From assembly GCF_000981805.1 (NCBI RefSeq), contig NZ_CP011132.1:1426001-1490000 (forward strand): a stretch of DNA of 64,000 nt, read 5' to 3'. Positions 51,750 through 60,798 of this stretch are shown here, one piece after another. The stretch comes from Citrobacter amalonaticus Y19 (GTDB taxonomy: Bacteria > Pseudomonadota > Gammaproteobacteria > Enterobacterales > Enterobacteriaceae). Each line of letters opens with the position of its first letter. Within the stretch, counting starts at the first letter, position 1. A program made the translations under genes and the position numbers. The notes beneath the pieces were generated by a model, which had not been told where the DNA came from, did no database searches, and saw nothing but the letters and a program-made list of their open reading frames with translations.

Positions 51750-52769
51750 ATGGAAAGTATAGTGATTCAACAACCCAATAATTTACGTATTGAACAACGT
51801 CCATTACCCTTGCCAGAACCTGGAGAAGTAAGGGTTAAGGTAAAAATAGCAGGCATTTGCGGATCGGATAGTCATATATATCGTGGACATAATCCTTTTG
51901 CGCAATATCCTCGCGTCATTGGTCATGAGTTTTATGGCATTATTGATGCGGTCGGTGAGGAGGTGGAGAATAAACGCCCCGGCGAGCGTGTTGTGGTGGA
52001 TCCGGTAATAAGTTGCGGCGTCTGTTATCCCTGCACTGTCGGTAAACCCAATGTCTGTACCTCGTTAACGGTATTAGGTGTCCATCGTGATGGTGGTTTC
52101 AGCGAATATGTCACGGTTCCGGAAAGTAATGTTTATCGTATTCCGGATTCGGTCAGTGACCGACAGGCGGTAATGGTTGAACCCTTTACGATTGCCGCGA
52201 ATGTCACCGGCCAGGTTGCGCCAGAAAAAAATGATATTGCCTTAATTTATGGTGCCGGTCCGATGGGGTTAACCACCGTCCAGGCACTGAAAGGCGTATA
52301 TCAGGTCAAAACGGTTATTGTTGTTGATCGGATTGACGCGCGCCTGGCAATGGCAAAAGCGTGCGGCGCCGATGAAACAATAAATAATGCCCGGCAGTCA
52401 TTAGCGGAATATCTGGCGGAAAAGGGCGTCAGGCCAACGCTGATTATCGATGCAGCCTGCCATCCCGCCATCCTGTCTGAAGCCATTGACCTGGCGTCAC
52501 CCGCGGCGCGTATTGTGATAATGGGCTTTTCCAGTGAGCCCTGCCAGATAACCCAACAGGGAATTACCGGAAAAGAACTCACGATTTTCTCATCCAGACT
52601 GAATGCACATAAATTTCCAACCGTTATTGAGTGGATGCAAAAAAAACTAATCGACCCTGAGAAACTCATCACGCATCAGTTTAACTATCGCCAGGTTATC
52701 GATGCCATAACACTATTTGAAACCGATCAGCAGAGCTGCTGTAAAGTATTACTCACTTTTTCCGCTTAA
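51750..52769 (+). CDS. rspB: Zinc-type alcohol dehydrogenase-like protein RspB
   Basis: RspB is a medium-chain zinc dehydrogenase, probably acting on a sugar acid or polyol. The 339-residue protein has catalytic zinc ligands in GICGSDSH and GHEF, the structural zinc cysteines in VISCGVCYPCTVGKPNVC, and the nucleotide-binding IYGAGPMGL motif near residue 167. AAGGA precedes the ATG. In E. coli rspA precedes rspB; here rspB is first and is followed by ydfJ. Confidence 0.93.
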   Translation: MESIVIQQPNNLRIEQRPLPLPEPGEVRVKVKIAGICGSDSHIYRGHNPFAQYPRVIGHEFYGIIDAVGEEVENKRPGERVVVDPVISCGVCYPCTVGKPNVCTSLTVLGVHRDGGFSEYVTVPESNVYRIPDSVSDRQAVMVEPFTIAANVTGQVAPEKNDIALIYGAGPMGLTTVQALKGVYQVKTVIVVDRIDARLAMAKACGADETINNARQSLAEYLAEKGVRPTLIIDAACHPAILSEAIDLASPAARIVIMGFSSEPCQITQQGITGKELTIFSSRLNAHKFPTVIEWMQKKLIDPEKLITHQFNYRQVIDAITLFETDQQSCCKVLLTFSA

Positions 52770-52843
52770 AATTAATTCATGCGATGGACACCTGACGATT
52801 CGGGTATTCCGTGGTACGCATTTACTCTGTAGAGACAGACGAT

Positions 52844-54217
52844 ATGAATACAACAAAGCATGAAAGAAGCACCCGGGATCTGGTGCGCGCCGCGATTTCT
52901 GGTTGGTTAGGAACCGCATTAGAATTTATGGACTTTCAGTTATATTCTCTGGGTGCTGCGCTGGTTTTCCATGAAATATTTTTTCCGGAACAATCGGCGG
53001 CAATGGCGTTAATTCTCGCAATGGGAACTTACGGCGCAGGCTATATCGCCCGTATTATCGGGGCCTTCTTTTTCGGCAAAATGGGGGACCGGATTGGGCG
53101 TAAGAAGGTGCTGTTTATCACCATCACATTAATGGGAATGTGTACGACCTTAATCGGTATACTTCCGACGTATGCACAGATAGGCATTTTTGCACCTGTG
53201 TTGTTAGTGACATTACGTATTATTCAGGGACTCGGCGCCGGGGCAGAAATATCCGGCGCCGGAACCATGCTCGCAGAATATGCGCCAGTCGGTAAACGGG
53301 GAATTATTTCATCACTGGTCGCGATGGGAACAAACTGCGGCACGCTTAGTGCCACCGCGATTTGGGCGGTGATGTTCTTTGCGCTCGATCGCGAAGCCTT
53401 GCTGGCATGGGGTTGGCGTATTCCCTTCCTGGCAAGCGTCGTCGTGATGATTTTTGCTATCTGGTTGCGGTTGAATCTGAAAGAGAGTCCCGTCTTCGAG
53501 CAGGTCAATGAGGGAGATTCTCCGGCGACATCCCCGCAGGAGGCGATTTCAGCAGGAACGATGTTTACCAGTAAATCTTTCTGGTTGGCGACAGGATTAC
53601 GCTTTGGTCAGGCCGGTAACTCGGGGTTGATCCAGACGTTTCTTGCCGGATATCTGGTACAGACGTTGCTGTTTAATAAGTCCATCCCGACGGATGCGCT
53701 GATGATCAGTTCGGTGATTGGCTTTATCACTATCCCGCTCCTGGGCTGGTTATCCGACAAATTTGGCCGTCGTTTACCTTATATCGTGCTGAATATTTCG
53801 GCGATTATTCTCGCGTACCCAATGTTATCCATCGTGGTGGATAACACTTATCACCCTGGCGTTATCATGACGGCCCTGATCGTCATTCATAACGTCGCGG
53901 TGCTGGGATTATTTGCCCTGGAAAACATTACGATGGCAGAAATCTTTGGCTCACGTAATCGCTTTACCCGTATGGCGATCGCCAAAGAAGCAGGGGGACT
54001 GGTGGCGGTCGGCTTTGGACCGGTGCTGGCAGGGATTTTCTGCAACATGACGGGAAACTGGTTGCCGATTCTGGTGATGATCGTGATTTATTCCCTGATT
54101 GGTCTGCTCTCGGCACTCCTGATGCCAGAAGTGTGCGACCGCGATCTGCGGATACCTGAAGACGCCGCGCAGTCGGTGACCGGGAAGCGGCGTTCTGCGG
54201 CAGCCAGTCGCGTCTGA
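52844..54217 (+). CDS. ydfJ: MHS-family transporter YdfJ (intact)
   Basis: YdfJ is a metabolite:proton symporter of the MFS (ShiA/KgtP-like) family with 12 helices. The 457-residue protein is complete, with the MFS motif GKMGDRIGRKKVLFIT and GLGAGAEISGAGTMLAEYAP in helix 4. In E. coli K-12 this gene is split by the Qin prophage; here it is whole. It follows rspB by 74 bases and is probably the uptake partner of RspB or RspA. The ATG at 52844 is chosen over a GTG 11 codons earlier. Confidence 0.92.
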   Translation: MNTTKHERSTRDLVRAAISGWLGTALEFMDFQLYSLGAALVFHEIFFPEQSAAMALILAMGTYGAGYIARIIGAFFFGKMGDRIGRKKVLFITITLMGMCTTLIGILPTYAQIGIFAPVLLVTLRIIQGLGAGAEISGAGTMLAEYAPVGKRGIISSLVAMGTNCGTLSATAIWAVMFFALDREALLAWGWRIPFLASVVVMIFAIWLRLNLKESPVFEQVNEGDSPATSPQEAISAGTMFTSKSFWLATGLRFGQAGNSGLIQTFLAGYLVQTLLFNKSIPTDALMISSVIGFITIPLLGWLSDKFGRRLPYIVLNISAIILAYPMLSIVVDNTYHPGVIMTALIVIHNVAVLGLFALENITMAEIFGSRNRFTRMAIAKEAGGLVAVGFGPVLAGIFCNMTGNWLPILVMIVIYSLIGLLSALLMPEVCDRDLRIPEDAAQSVTGKRRSAAASRV

Positions 54218-54304
54218 CGTTGTTCAATTGTGACGGTTCCTGTTCTTCAGGGCCGTCTTTTCACCTTTCTGAAGTCAACATTCCATTAGCTGATCCGCGA
54301 GTTT

Positions 54305-54352
54305 TGTGATCTGTCCAGAAAAACAGATCATTTATACTTGTATGGTAGTATG
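54305..54352 (+). promoter_or_regulatory. rspA promoter with shared rsp element
   Basis: TGTGATC (from 54305), TATACT (54333-54338) and TGTATGGTAGTATG (54339-54352) repeat the rspB promoter layout. An 8-bp inverted repeat TGATCTGT/ACAGATCA (54307-54330) lies within it. Confidence 0.65.
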
Positions 54353-54400
54353 CGAATTGCATAGATTCTCACCATCACCACACAGAACCAGGAAGAAAAA

Positions 54401-55615
54401 ATGAAGATTGTAGGGGCTGAGGTTTTTGTCACCTGTCCAGGGCGTAACTTTGTCACGTTGAAAATTACGACCGAGGACGGCATCACCGGTCTGGGAGACG
54501 CAACGCTGAATGGACGTGAGCTGTCCGTCGCATCGTACCTGAAAGATCATCTTTGCCCGCAGTTAATCGGCCGTGATGCCCACCGCATCGAAGATATCTG
54601 GCAGTTCTTTTATAAAGGCGCGTACTGGCGTCGCGGACCGGTGACCATGTCTGCCATCTCCGCCGTCGACATGGCGCTGTGGGATATCAAAGCCAAAGCC
54701 GCCAACATGCCGCTGTACCAGTTGCTCGGTGGCGCATCGCGTGAAGGCGTGATGGTTTACTGCCACACCACGGGTCACACCGTTGATGATGTGCTGGAAG
54801 ACTATGCGCGTCATAAAGAGATGGGATTCAAGGCCATTCGCGTACAGTGCGGCGTGCCGGGCATGAAAACCACCTACGGTATGGCGAAGGGGAAAGGGCT
54901 GGCTTATGAACCGGCGACAAAAGGGCAGTGGCCAGAAGAACAGCTGTGGTCAACCGAAAAATATCTCGATTTCACGCCGAAATTGTTCGAGGCGGTGCGC
55001 AATAAGTTCGGCTTTAACGAACATTTGCTGCACGACATGCACCATCGTCTGACGCCAATTGAAGCGGCGCGCTTTGGTAAAAGCATCGAAGATTATCGCC
55101 TTTTCTGGATGGAAGACCCGACGCCTGCCGAAAACCAGGAGTGTTTCCGCCTGATTCGTCAGCATACGGTGACCCCGATTGCCGTCGGTGAAGTCTTTAA
55201 CAGCATCTGGGACTGCAAGCAGCTTATTGAAGAACAGCTCATCGATTACATTCGCACCACAATCACCCATGCGGGTGGGATCACCGGTATGCGTCGTATC
55301 GCTGACTTCGCCTCTCTGTATCAGGTGCGGACAGGATCGCACGGTCCGTCCGATCTTTCTCCGGTCTGTATGGCCGCTGCGCTGCACTTCGACCTGTGGG
55401 TACCGAACTTTGGCGTTCAGGAGTTCATGGGCTATTCCGAGCAGATGCTGGAAGTGTTCCCGAACAACTGGACCTTCGACAACGGCTATATGCACCCGGG
55501 CGAGAAACCAGGACTGGGTATTGAGTTCGATGAAAAGCTGGCAGCGAAATATCCCTATGACCCCGCCTATCTGCCGGTTGCCCGGCTTGAAGATGGCACC
55601 TTGTGGAATTGGTAA
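54401..55615 (+). CDS. rspA: Mannonate dehydratase-family protein RspA (enolase superfamily)
   Basis: RspA belongs to the D-mannonate dehydratase subgroup of the enolase superfamily, which dehydrates sugar acids to 2-keto-3-deoxy acids; E. coli RspA is also named for starvation sensing. The 404-residue protein has the capping domain and a barrel with the acid metal ligands (LLHDMHHRLTP, FWMEDPTP, VGEVFN) and the HAGGITGMRRI and RTGSHGPSDLSP stretches. AGGAAG precedes the ATG. The gene lies between two MHS transporters. Confidence 0.94.
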   Translation: MKIVGAEVFVTCPGRNFVTLKITTEDGITGLGDATLNGRELSVASYLKDHLCPQLIGRDAHRIEDIWQFFYKGAYWRRGPVTMSAISAVDMALWDIKAKAANMPLYQLLGGASREGVMVYCHTTGHTVDDVLEDYARHKEMGFKAIRVQCGVPGMKTTYGMAKGKGLAYEPATKGQWPEEQLWSTEKYLDFTPKLFEAVRNKFGFNEHLLHDMHHRLTPIEAARFGKSIEDYRLFWMEDPTPAENQECFRLIRQHTVTPIAVGEVFNSIWDCKQLIEEQLIDYIRTTITHAGGITGMRRIADFASLYQVRTGSHGPSDLSPVCMAAALHFDLWVPNFGVQEFMGYSEQMLEVFPNNWTFDNGYMHPGEKPGLGIEFDEKLAAKYPYDPAYLPVARLEDGTLWNW

Positions 55616-55673
55616 GTTAAAATTTATACGACATGGATGTTGTTCACCTCTGAACCAACGAAGGTAATTATTT

Positions 55674-57011
55674 ATGGTTAGTTCCGTTGATATTAAAAAT
55701 GATGTTGATAGCAAACCTGTAGTTCGTCGTGTCGCCTCGGCTTCAGCGATTGGTACTGCCGCCGAATACTATGACTTTTTTGCTTATGGCACCGCAGCGG
55801 TACTGTTCTTTGGACATCTGTTCTTCCCCAGTGACGATCCGCTAATCAGTACGCTGGCGGCATTTGCCACTTATGCGGTGGGCTTCCTGGCGAGGCCACT
55901 GGGAGGAATTGTCTTTGGTCATATCGGCGATAAAGTGGGTCGTAAAAAAGCGCTGGTTATCACGATATTGATCGTCGGGCTCGGGACATTCTGCATTGGC
56001 TTATTGCCGACGTACGAAAAAATCGGCGTATGGGCACCAGCACTGTTGATCTTTATTCGCGTACTCCAGGGATTTGGTGTCGGCGGTGAACAGGCAGGGG
56101 CTGTATTGATGACGGCTGAATATGCAGAACCTAAACGCCGGGGATTCTTTGCCAGTTGGGTACAAATCGGTGCACCGGTCGGTTTCCTGTTGCCGATGGC
56201 GCTGTTTGCGTTGCTCAATGCTACGTTATCCCCTGAAGCGATGATGGATTACGGTTGGCGTATCCCATTCCTGCTCAGTCTGTTGCTGGTGATCGTCGGT
56301 CTGTTCATTCGTCTGAGAATCGATGAATCACCGGTCTTTGCACAGATACGTGAGACGAAAGCGGAAGAATCCCGTCCATTGATCGAGGTCATTCGCGATT
56401 TCCCTGGTATTGTGGTGAAAGGTGTCTGCGCAAAACTGATTGAAGCCTGTACTTTCGCGATGTTCACAGTGATCGTCCTGGCGTATGGCAAAGCCAATAA
56501 TCTGGATGCCAACATCTTAATGGAAACCATGATTATTGCAGTGGTGATAGAAGTCTTTGCCATACCGATGATGGGCGCGCTCTGCGACAAAATTGGTCGT
56601 AAGCCGGTGTATATAATGGGAGCGCTGATCCAGGTCGTCATGATCATTCCGTTCTTCCTTGCGATTAATCAGGATAATTTCTGGTTAACGCAACTGGTGA
56701 TGATTATCGTCATTAGCTTTGGTCACAGTATGTGCTACGCACCACAGGCGTCATTCTTCCCGGAGTTGTTCCCGACCCACATTCGTTGCAGCGGCATCGC
56801 CTTAATCTGGCAATTGGGTTCTCTGATTGGCAGCGGGGTATTGGGTCTGGTGGCAGTGAAGATTTTGCAGATGACAGGCGGGCATTACTACGGGCTAGCA
56901 AGCTATGTGATTGTTCTTGGTGTCATTTCTATTATCGGCTTGCTCACGATGCCTGAGACGGCGCCTCTGCGACTCAAGCGCGAATATCAGGAGTGGCATA
57001 AGCACGATTAA
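55674..57011 (+). CDS. Second MHS-family transporter of the rsp locus
   Basis: This is a 445-residue MFS symporter of the metabolite:H+ (MHS) family, distinct from YdfJ and more like ProP/ShiA relatives; I do not recognise a gene name. It has 12 helices, GTAAEYYDFFAYGTAAVLFF in helix 1, GHIGDKVGRKKALVIT in the 2-3 loop and GFGVGGEQAGAVLMTAEYAE in helix 4. AAGG lies upstream of the ATG and rspA ends 58 bases before. I infer co-transcription with rspA and uptake of its substrate. E. coli K-12 has no counterpart here. Confidence 0.88.
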   Translation: MVSSVDIKNDVDSKPVVRRVASASAIGTAAEYYDFFAYGTAAVLFFGHLFFPSDDPLISTLAAFATYAVGFLARPLGGIVFGHIGDKVGRKKALVITILIVGLGTFCIGLLPTYEKIGVWAPALLIFIRVLQGFGVGGEQAGAVLMTAEYAEPKRRGFFASWVQIGAPVGFLLPMALFALLNATLSPEAMMDYGWRIPFLLSLLLVIVGLFIRLRIDESPVFAQIRETKAEESRPLIEVIRDFPGIVVKGVCAKLIEACTFAMFTVIVLAYGKANNLDANILMETMIIAVVIEVFAIPMMGALCDKIGRKPVYIMGALIQVVMIIPFFLAINQDNFWLTQLVMIIVISFGHSMCYAPQASFFPELFPTHIRCSGIALIWQLGSLIGSGVLGLVAVKILQMTGGHYYGLASYVIVLGVISIIGLLTMPETAPLRLKREYQEWHKHD

Positions 57012-57173
57012 GAGATGGATCCTCCCGGAATGGCTGCATGGATGCAGCCAACTTTCATTTCAGCCCAGAGGGCTTTCACCCTGGTCGCCAGGCACAGTAT
57101 CCGGGAAAATATCTTGTCACATAACTTTTAAATGATGTTATACCAATTAGCAAAATATTAATTCAAATCAAAA

Positions 57174-57187
57174 CATACAACCATACA
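57174..57187. promoter_or_regulatory. RspR-like element upstream of ydfI
   Basis: On the minus strand TGTATGGTTGTATG differs by one base from the 14-base element at the rspA promoter. It lies 48 bases before the ydfI start. Confidence 0.6.
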
Positions 57188-57234
57188 GGCGTTACTCTGG
57201 GACCGTCCTGATTTCATTCAAAGTAGGTCATACA

Positions 57235-58701
57235 ATGCAAAACAAGCTCTTAACGGCAAAGGCGACGCTTCCTGACTACGATCGCAACCGACTGATCCCG
57301 CGTATTGTTCATCTTGGTTTTGGTGCTTTCCACCGTGCGCACCAGGGCGTCTATACCGACATTCTGGCGGCAGAGCACAACAGCGACTGGGGTTACTGCG
57401 AAGTGAACCTGATTGGTGGCGAGCAGCAGATCGCCGATCTCAAGCAGCAGGATAATCTCTATACCGTGGCGGAAATGTCTGCCGATGCCTGGACCGCGAG
57501 AGTCGTGGGCGTGGTGAAAAAAGCGCTGCATGCGCAGGTTGACGGGTTGGAGAGCGTGCTGTCGGCGATGTGTGAACCGCAGGTTGCGATTGTTTCACTG
57601 ACGATTACGGAGAAAGGGTATTGTCATTCCCCGGCGACCGGACAACTGATGCTGGATCACCCAATGATCGCCGCCGATCTGCAAAACCCTCATCAGCCGA
57701 AATCTGCGCCGGGCGTGGTGGTTGAAGCGCTGGCGCGTCGTAAAGCGGCAGGCTTAGCGGCCTTTACCGTGATGTCTTGCGACAACATGCCGGAAAACGG
57801 TCACGTGATGCGTAACGTGGTCACCGCCTATGCACGTGCGGTGGATGCAGAACTGGCTGCGTGGATCGAACAACACGTCACGTTCCCGTCGACGATGGTT
57901 GACCGTATCGTTCCGGCCGTCACCGCCGACACGCTGGATAAAATCGAAAACCTGACCGGCGTGCGCGATCCGGCGGGCGTGGCCTGCGAGCCGTTCCGTC
58001 AGTGGGTGATTGAAGATAACTTTGTTGCCGGTCGTCCGCAGTGGGAAAAAGCAGGGGCAGAACTGGTCTCTGATGTGATCCCGTTTGAAGAGATGAAACT
58101 GCGTATGCTTAACGGCAGCCACTCATTCCTCGCGTATCTGGGTTATCTTGCCGGGTATCAGCATATCAACGACTGCATGGGTGATAAAAATTACCGCGTG
58201 GCAGCCCGCGCGCTGATGCTTAACGAGCAGGCGCCGACGCTGAAAGTGCAGGGTGTGGATCTTACCCGTTATGCCAGTCTCCTCATCGAACGCTACAGCA
58301 ACCCGGCGCTGCGTCACCGTACCTGGCAGATTGCGATGGACGGTAGCCAGAAACTGCCTCAGCGGATGCTGGATTCTGTGCGCTGGCATCTGGCACATAA
58401 CAGCCGCTTTGATTTACTGGCGCTGGGCGTGGCGGGCTGGATGCGCTATGTCGGCGGCGTGGACGAGCAGGGGAATGCTATCGAAGTGAACGATCCGCTA
58501 CTGCCGGTTATCCAACAGGCGGTACAAAACAGTGCAGAAGGTGAAAGCCGCGTTGAGGCACTGCTGGGTATCGACGCGATCTTTGGTAACGAACTGCCAC
58601 AGGTAGCGCTGTTCACGCAGGCGGTGAAAGCGGCGTATCGGACGTTGCTGGCGGAAGGGGCGAAAGCCACCGTGGCGAAATATGCGGAAAAAGTGAAGTA
58701 A
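57235..58701 (+). CDS. ydfI: Mannitol dehydrogenase-family oxidoreductase YdfI
   Basis: YdfI is a polyol-specific long-chain dehydrogenase, related to mannonate oxidoreductase (UxuB), that interconverts a ketoacid and a sugar acid using NAD. The 488-residue protein has the N-terminal nucleotide motif IVHLGFGAFHRAHQGVYTD and the catalytic Lys region KLRMLNGSHSFLAYLGYLAG. With RspA as dehydratase, RspB as another dehydrogenase and two transporters, it suggests a route for hexonate-type substrates. A shared promoter element supports co-regulation. Confidence 0.93.
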   Translation: MQNKLLTAKATLPDYDRNRLIPRIVHLGFGAFHRAHQGVYTDILAAEHNSDWGYCEVNLIGGEQQIADLKQQDNLYTVAEMSADAWTARVVGVVKKALHAQVDGLESVLSAMCEPQVAIVSLTITEKGYCHSPATGQLMLDHPMIAADLQNPHQPKSAPGVVVEALARRKAAGLAAFTVMSCDNMPENGHVMRNVVTAYARAVDAELAAWIEQHVTFPSTMVDRIVPAVTADTLDKIENLTGVRDPAGVACEPFRQWVIEDNFVAGRPQWEKAGAELVSDVIPFEEMKLRMLNGSHSFLAYLGYLAGYQHINDCMGDKNYRVAARALMLNEQAPTLKVQGVDLTRYASLLIERYSNPALRHRTWQIAMDGSQKLPQRMLDSVRWHLAHNSRFDLLALGVAGWMRYVGGVDEQGNAIEVNDPLLPVIQQAVQNSAEGESRVEALLGIDAIFGNELPQVALFTQAVKAAYRTLLAEGAKATVAKYAEKVK

Positions 58702-58750
58702 CTGCCTCAGGACTGCCGGATAATCAAGGCATTATCCGGCACTCACACCA

Positions 58751-58954
58751 TTAGTTCATGCCGAGCCGAATCAGTTCTACCGGAGCAAATTTGCCTTCAC
58801 AGCCTTCCACTTCGACTGTTTTTTCACGACGAATTTGCGCCGCATCCCGACCCTCGGTATCAATCGCTTTGATGCGACCGGTATGGCCGGTGCCACTGAT
58901 CATCACACGACTGCCTGTGGTGATTGCGTTACGGTTACGATCGTATGTCATCAT
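58751..58954 (-). CDS. ydfZ: Small protein YdfZ
   Basis: YdfZ is a 67-residue protein strongly induced without oxygen in E. coli and reported to bind selenium. The sequence begins MMTYDRNRNAITTGSRVMIS and keeps the single cysteine in VEVEGCEGKF. Its biochemical role is unknown. An FNR-like site lies about 100 bases upstream. It is convergent with ydfI. Confidence 0.93.
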   Translation of the reverse strand: MMTYDRNRNAITTGSRVMISGTGHTGRIKAIDTEGRDAAQIRREKTVEVEGCEGKFAPVELIRLGMN

Positions 58955-59055
58955 GGTATTTTCTCCTTTCTAACTTACCGTCAAAGCCCGCGGGCTCAGG
59001 TCCCACGTAACGGGCGCTATATAAATACGCTTATCAGTCAGGATTTTTTTTGTTT

Positions 59056-59069
59056 TTGATCAATCTCAC
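59056..59069. promoter_or_regulatory. Possible FNR site upstream of ydfZ
   Basis: TTGAT-CAAT-CTCAC has one perfect FNR half site and one poor half. FNR control of ydfZ is known in E. coli, but this particular match is weak. Confidence 0.35.
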
Positions 59070-59139
59070 ATCTTTTTTGATGTGGACATGCAGAGGAGAA
59101 AACGGGGAAACCTCATCTCACAGGAGATGAGGGGGAGAA

Positions 59140-59826
59140 TTACTCTTCGCTGAACCAGTCGCTGTTTTCCTGGCGGATCAGCAGGACCGATTCGCCAATT
59201 TCTTGCAGATGTTGGGTCATGGCCTGCTCAACGGCATCGGCGTCGTGCTTTTCCAGGGCGGCAAAAATATCGAGGTGTTGACGGAGCAACATTTCCGGTG
59301 GAGAGACGTGATCGAGGCTCATGTAACGCACACGGTCGATAGTGGCCTTGATATTTTCGATGGTGTCCCAGGCCAGCTGACAGTCCGCAATGGTTGCCAG
59401 TTTCTGGTGAAAATTGTCATCCAGCTCGAAGAAATCGTTCAGCTGTTTGCGCTCAATGGCAATCCGCTGCTGATTGAGATTCTGCTCAAGCTGATAGCAT
59501 TGACTGTCGGTGATCTGGGTTGCGGCCCGTCGCGCCACCGCGCATTCGATAGCCTGACGGACAAAACAGCCGTTTCGCACCTGCGAGAGGGAGATCTTGT
59601 TAACGTAGCTGCCGCGCTGCGGACGGATCTGGATCAATCCATTTTCCGCGAGCTTAATAAACGCTTCACGCACCGGTTGGCGAGAGACATCGAAGCGAAC
59701 AGACACCTCTTTTTCGGACAGCGGCGTACCTGGCGCAATGAGGCAGTGCACGATGTCACGGCGAAGAATGCGATAAATCTGCTGATTTACGGGCTGTGTA
59801 GGGTTGAGTTGCGTTTCGACGGTCAT
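59140..59826 (-). CDS. rspR: GntR/FadR-family regulator RspR (YdfH)
   Basis: RspR (YdfH) represses rspAB in E. coli. The 228-residue protein has an N-terminal winged helix (IYRILRRDIVHCLIAPGTPL, then VSRQPVREAFIKLAENGLIQ) and a C-terminal FCD ligand-binding domain with the metal-binding pattern DDNFHQKLA and LRQHLDI. It lies at the far end of the rsp cluster. The repeated TGTATGGT element before rspB, rspA and ydfI is its most likely operator; the inducer is probably a sugar acid, by inference. Confidence 0.94.
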   Translation of the reverse strand: MTVETQLNPTQPVNQQIYRILRRDIVHCLIAPGTPLSEKEVSVRFDVSRQPVREAFIKLAENGLIQIRPQRGSYVNKISLSQVRNGCFVRQAIECAVARRAATQITDSQCYQLEQNLNQQRIAIERKQLNDFFELDDNFHQKLATIADCQLAWDTIENIKATIDRVRYMSLDHVSPPEMLLRQHLDIFAALEKHDADAVEQAMTQHLQEIGESVLLIRQENSDWFSEE

Positions 59827-59913
59827 TCGCTCTTACTTTTGAAAAAGTTAACCCACAAATTCTACCACTTTTTTGTCGCGAGCTATACCCGGCCCGCAGG
59901 CCGGGAGGCAAAA

Positions 59914-60660
59914 TTAACCGCGATGAACGCTCAGTCCGGCAAAAGACTGCGTCACAGGCATCATTTCTACCGTATTGATGTTCACATGAGCAGGCAGGGT
60001 GGCAACCCACCAGACCGCTTCGGTCACATCTTCCGGCGTCAGCGCCGTGGTGTTCTCATAGGTTTTGCCCGCTTTGTTGTCGTCGCCTTTAAAGCGCACA
60101 TTAGAAAACTCCGTACCGCCGACCAGACCCGGTTCGATATCCGTGACGCGAACCGCCGTGCCGTGCAGGTCGGTGCGCAGGTTCAGGCTGAACTGACGAA
60201 CAAACGCTTTGGTCGCGCCATAGACGTTGCCGCCAGCATAAGGCCAACTACCAGCCGTAGAGCCGATATTGATGATATGACCCCGGTTACGTTCTACCAT
60301 GCCTGGCAGTACGGCGCGGGTCATGTAAACCAGTCCTTTGTTGTTGGTATCGATCATGGTTTCCCAGTCTTCCACGCTGGCTTTATGCGCCGGTTCCAGA
60401 CCCAGCGCCAGCCCGGCGTTGTTGACCAGCAGGTCGATGTCACGCCACCCGGCAGGCAATGAAGCCAGCATCTCTTCAATGGCCGCGCGGTTGCGGACAT
60501 CCAGTTGGGCGGTCAGGACGTTATCACCCAGCGACTCTTTTAACTCTTGCAGGCGTTCCTGGCGACGGCCAGTGGCAATGACTTTATGCCCGTTCTCAAC
60601 AAAACGACGTGTAATGCATTCACCAAAACCTGCTGTTGCTCCGGTTACTAAAACGATCAT
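59914..60660 (-). CDS. ydfG: NADP-dependent 3-hydroxy acid dehydrogenase YdfG
   Basis: YdfG is a short-chain dehydrogenase that oxidises serine, allo-threonine and 3-hydroxypropionate-type compounds with NADP; in E. coli it also clears malonic semialdehyde. The 248-residue protein shows VTGATAGFGECITR, NNAGLALGLEPA, the catalytic Ser in NIGSTAGSWPY and YGATKAFVRQF. I chose MIVLVTGATAGFGEC as the start over an ATG five codons upstream. It is divergent from dcp and separate from the rsp genes. Confidence 0.96.
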   Translation of the reverse strand: MIVLVTGATAGFGECITRRFVENGHKVIATGRRQERLQELKESLGDNVLTAQLDVRNRAAIEEMLASLPAGWRDIDLLVNNAGLALGLEPAHKASVEDWETMIDTNNKGLVYMTRAVLPGMVERNRGHIINIGSTAGSWPYAGGNVYGATKAFVRQFSLNLRTDLHGTAVRVTDIEPGLVGGTEFSNVRFKGDDNKAGKTYENTTALTPEDVTEAVWWVATLPAHVNINTVEMMPVTQSFAGLSVHRG

Positions 60661-60798
60661 CTCACTGTTCCTCAACGCTTTTTACGTTTAACTACCATAG
60701 CACGCGATCCGCTCACGCGGGTAATGCTGGTTTTACAGGATTGCGGTCTTTTACCCTGAAGCCTACTCTATTGAACAAATCGTTTTCAGGAGTGAAAG

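Noticed and set aside
59203..60462. A 419-codon plus-strand frame across ydfH and ydfG
   Set aside because: It spans two well-supported minus-strand genes and their gap, and its composition is antisense-like.
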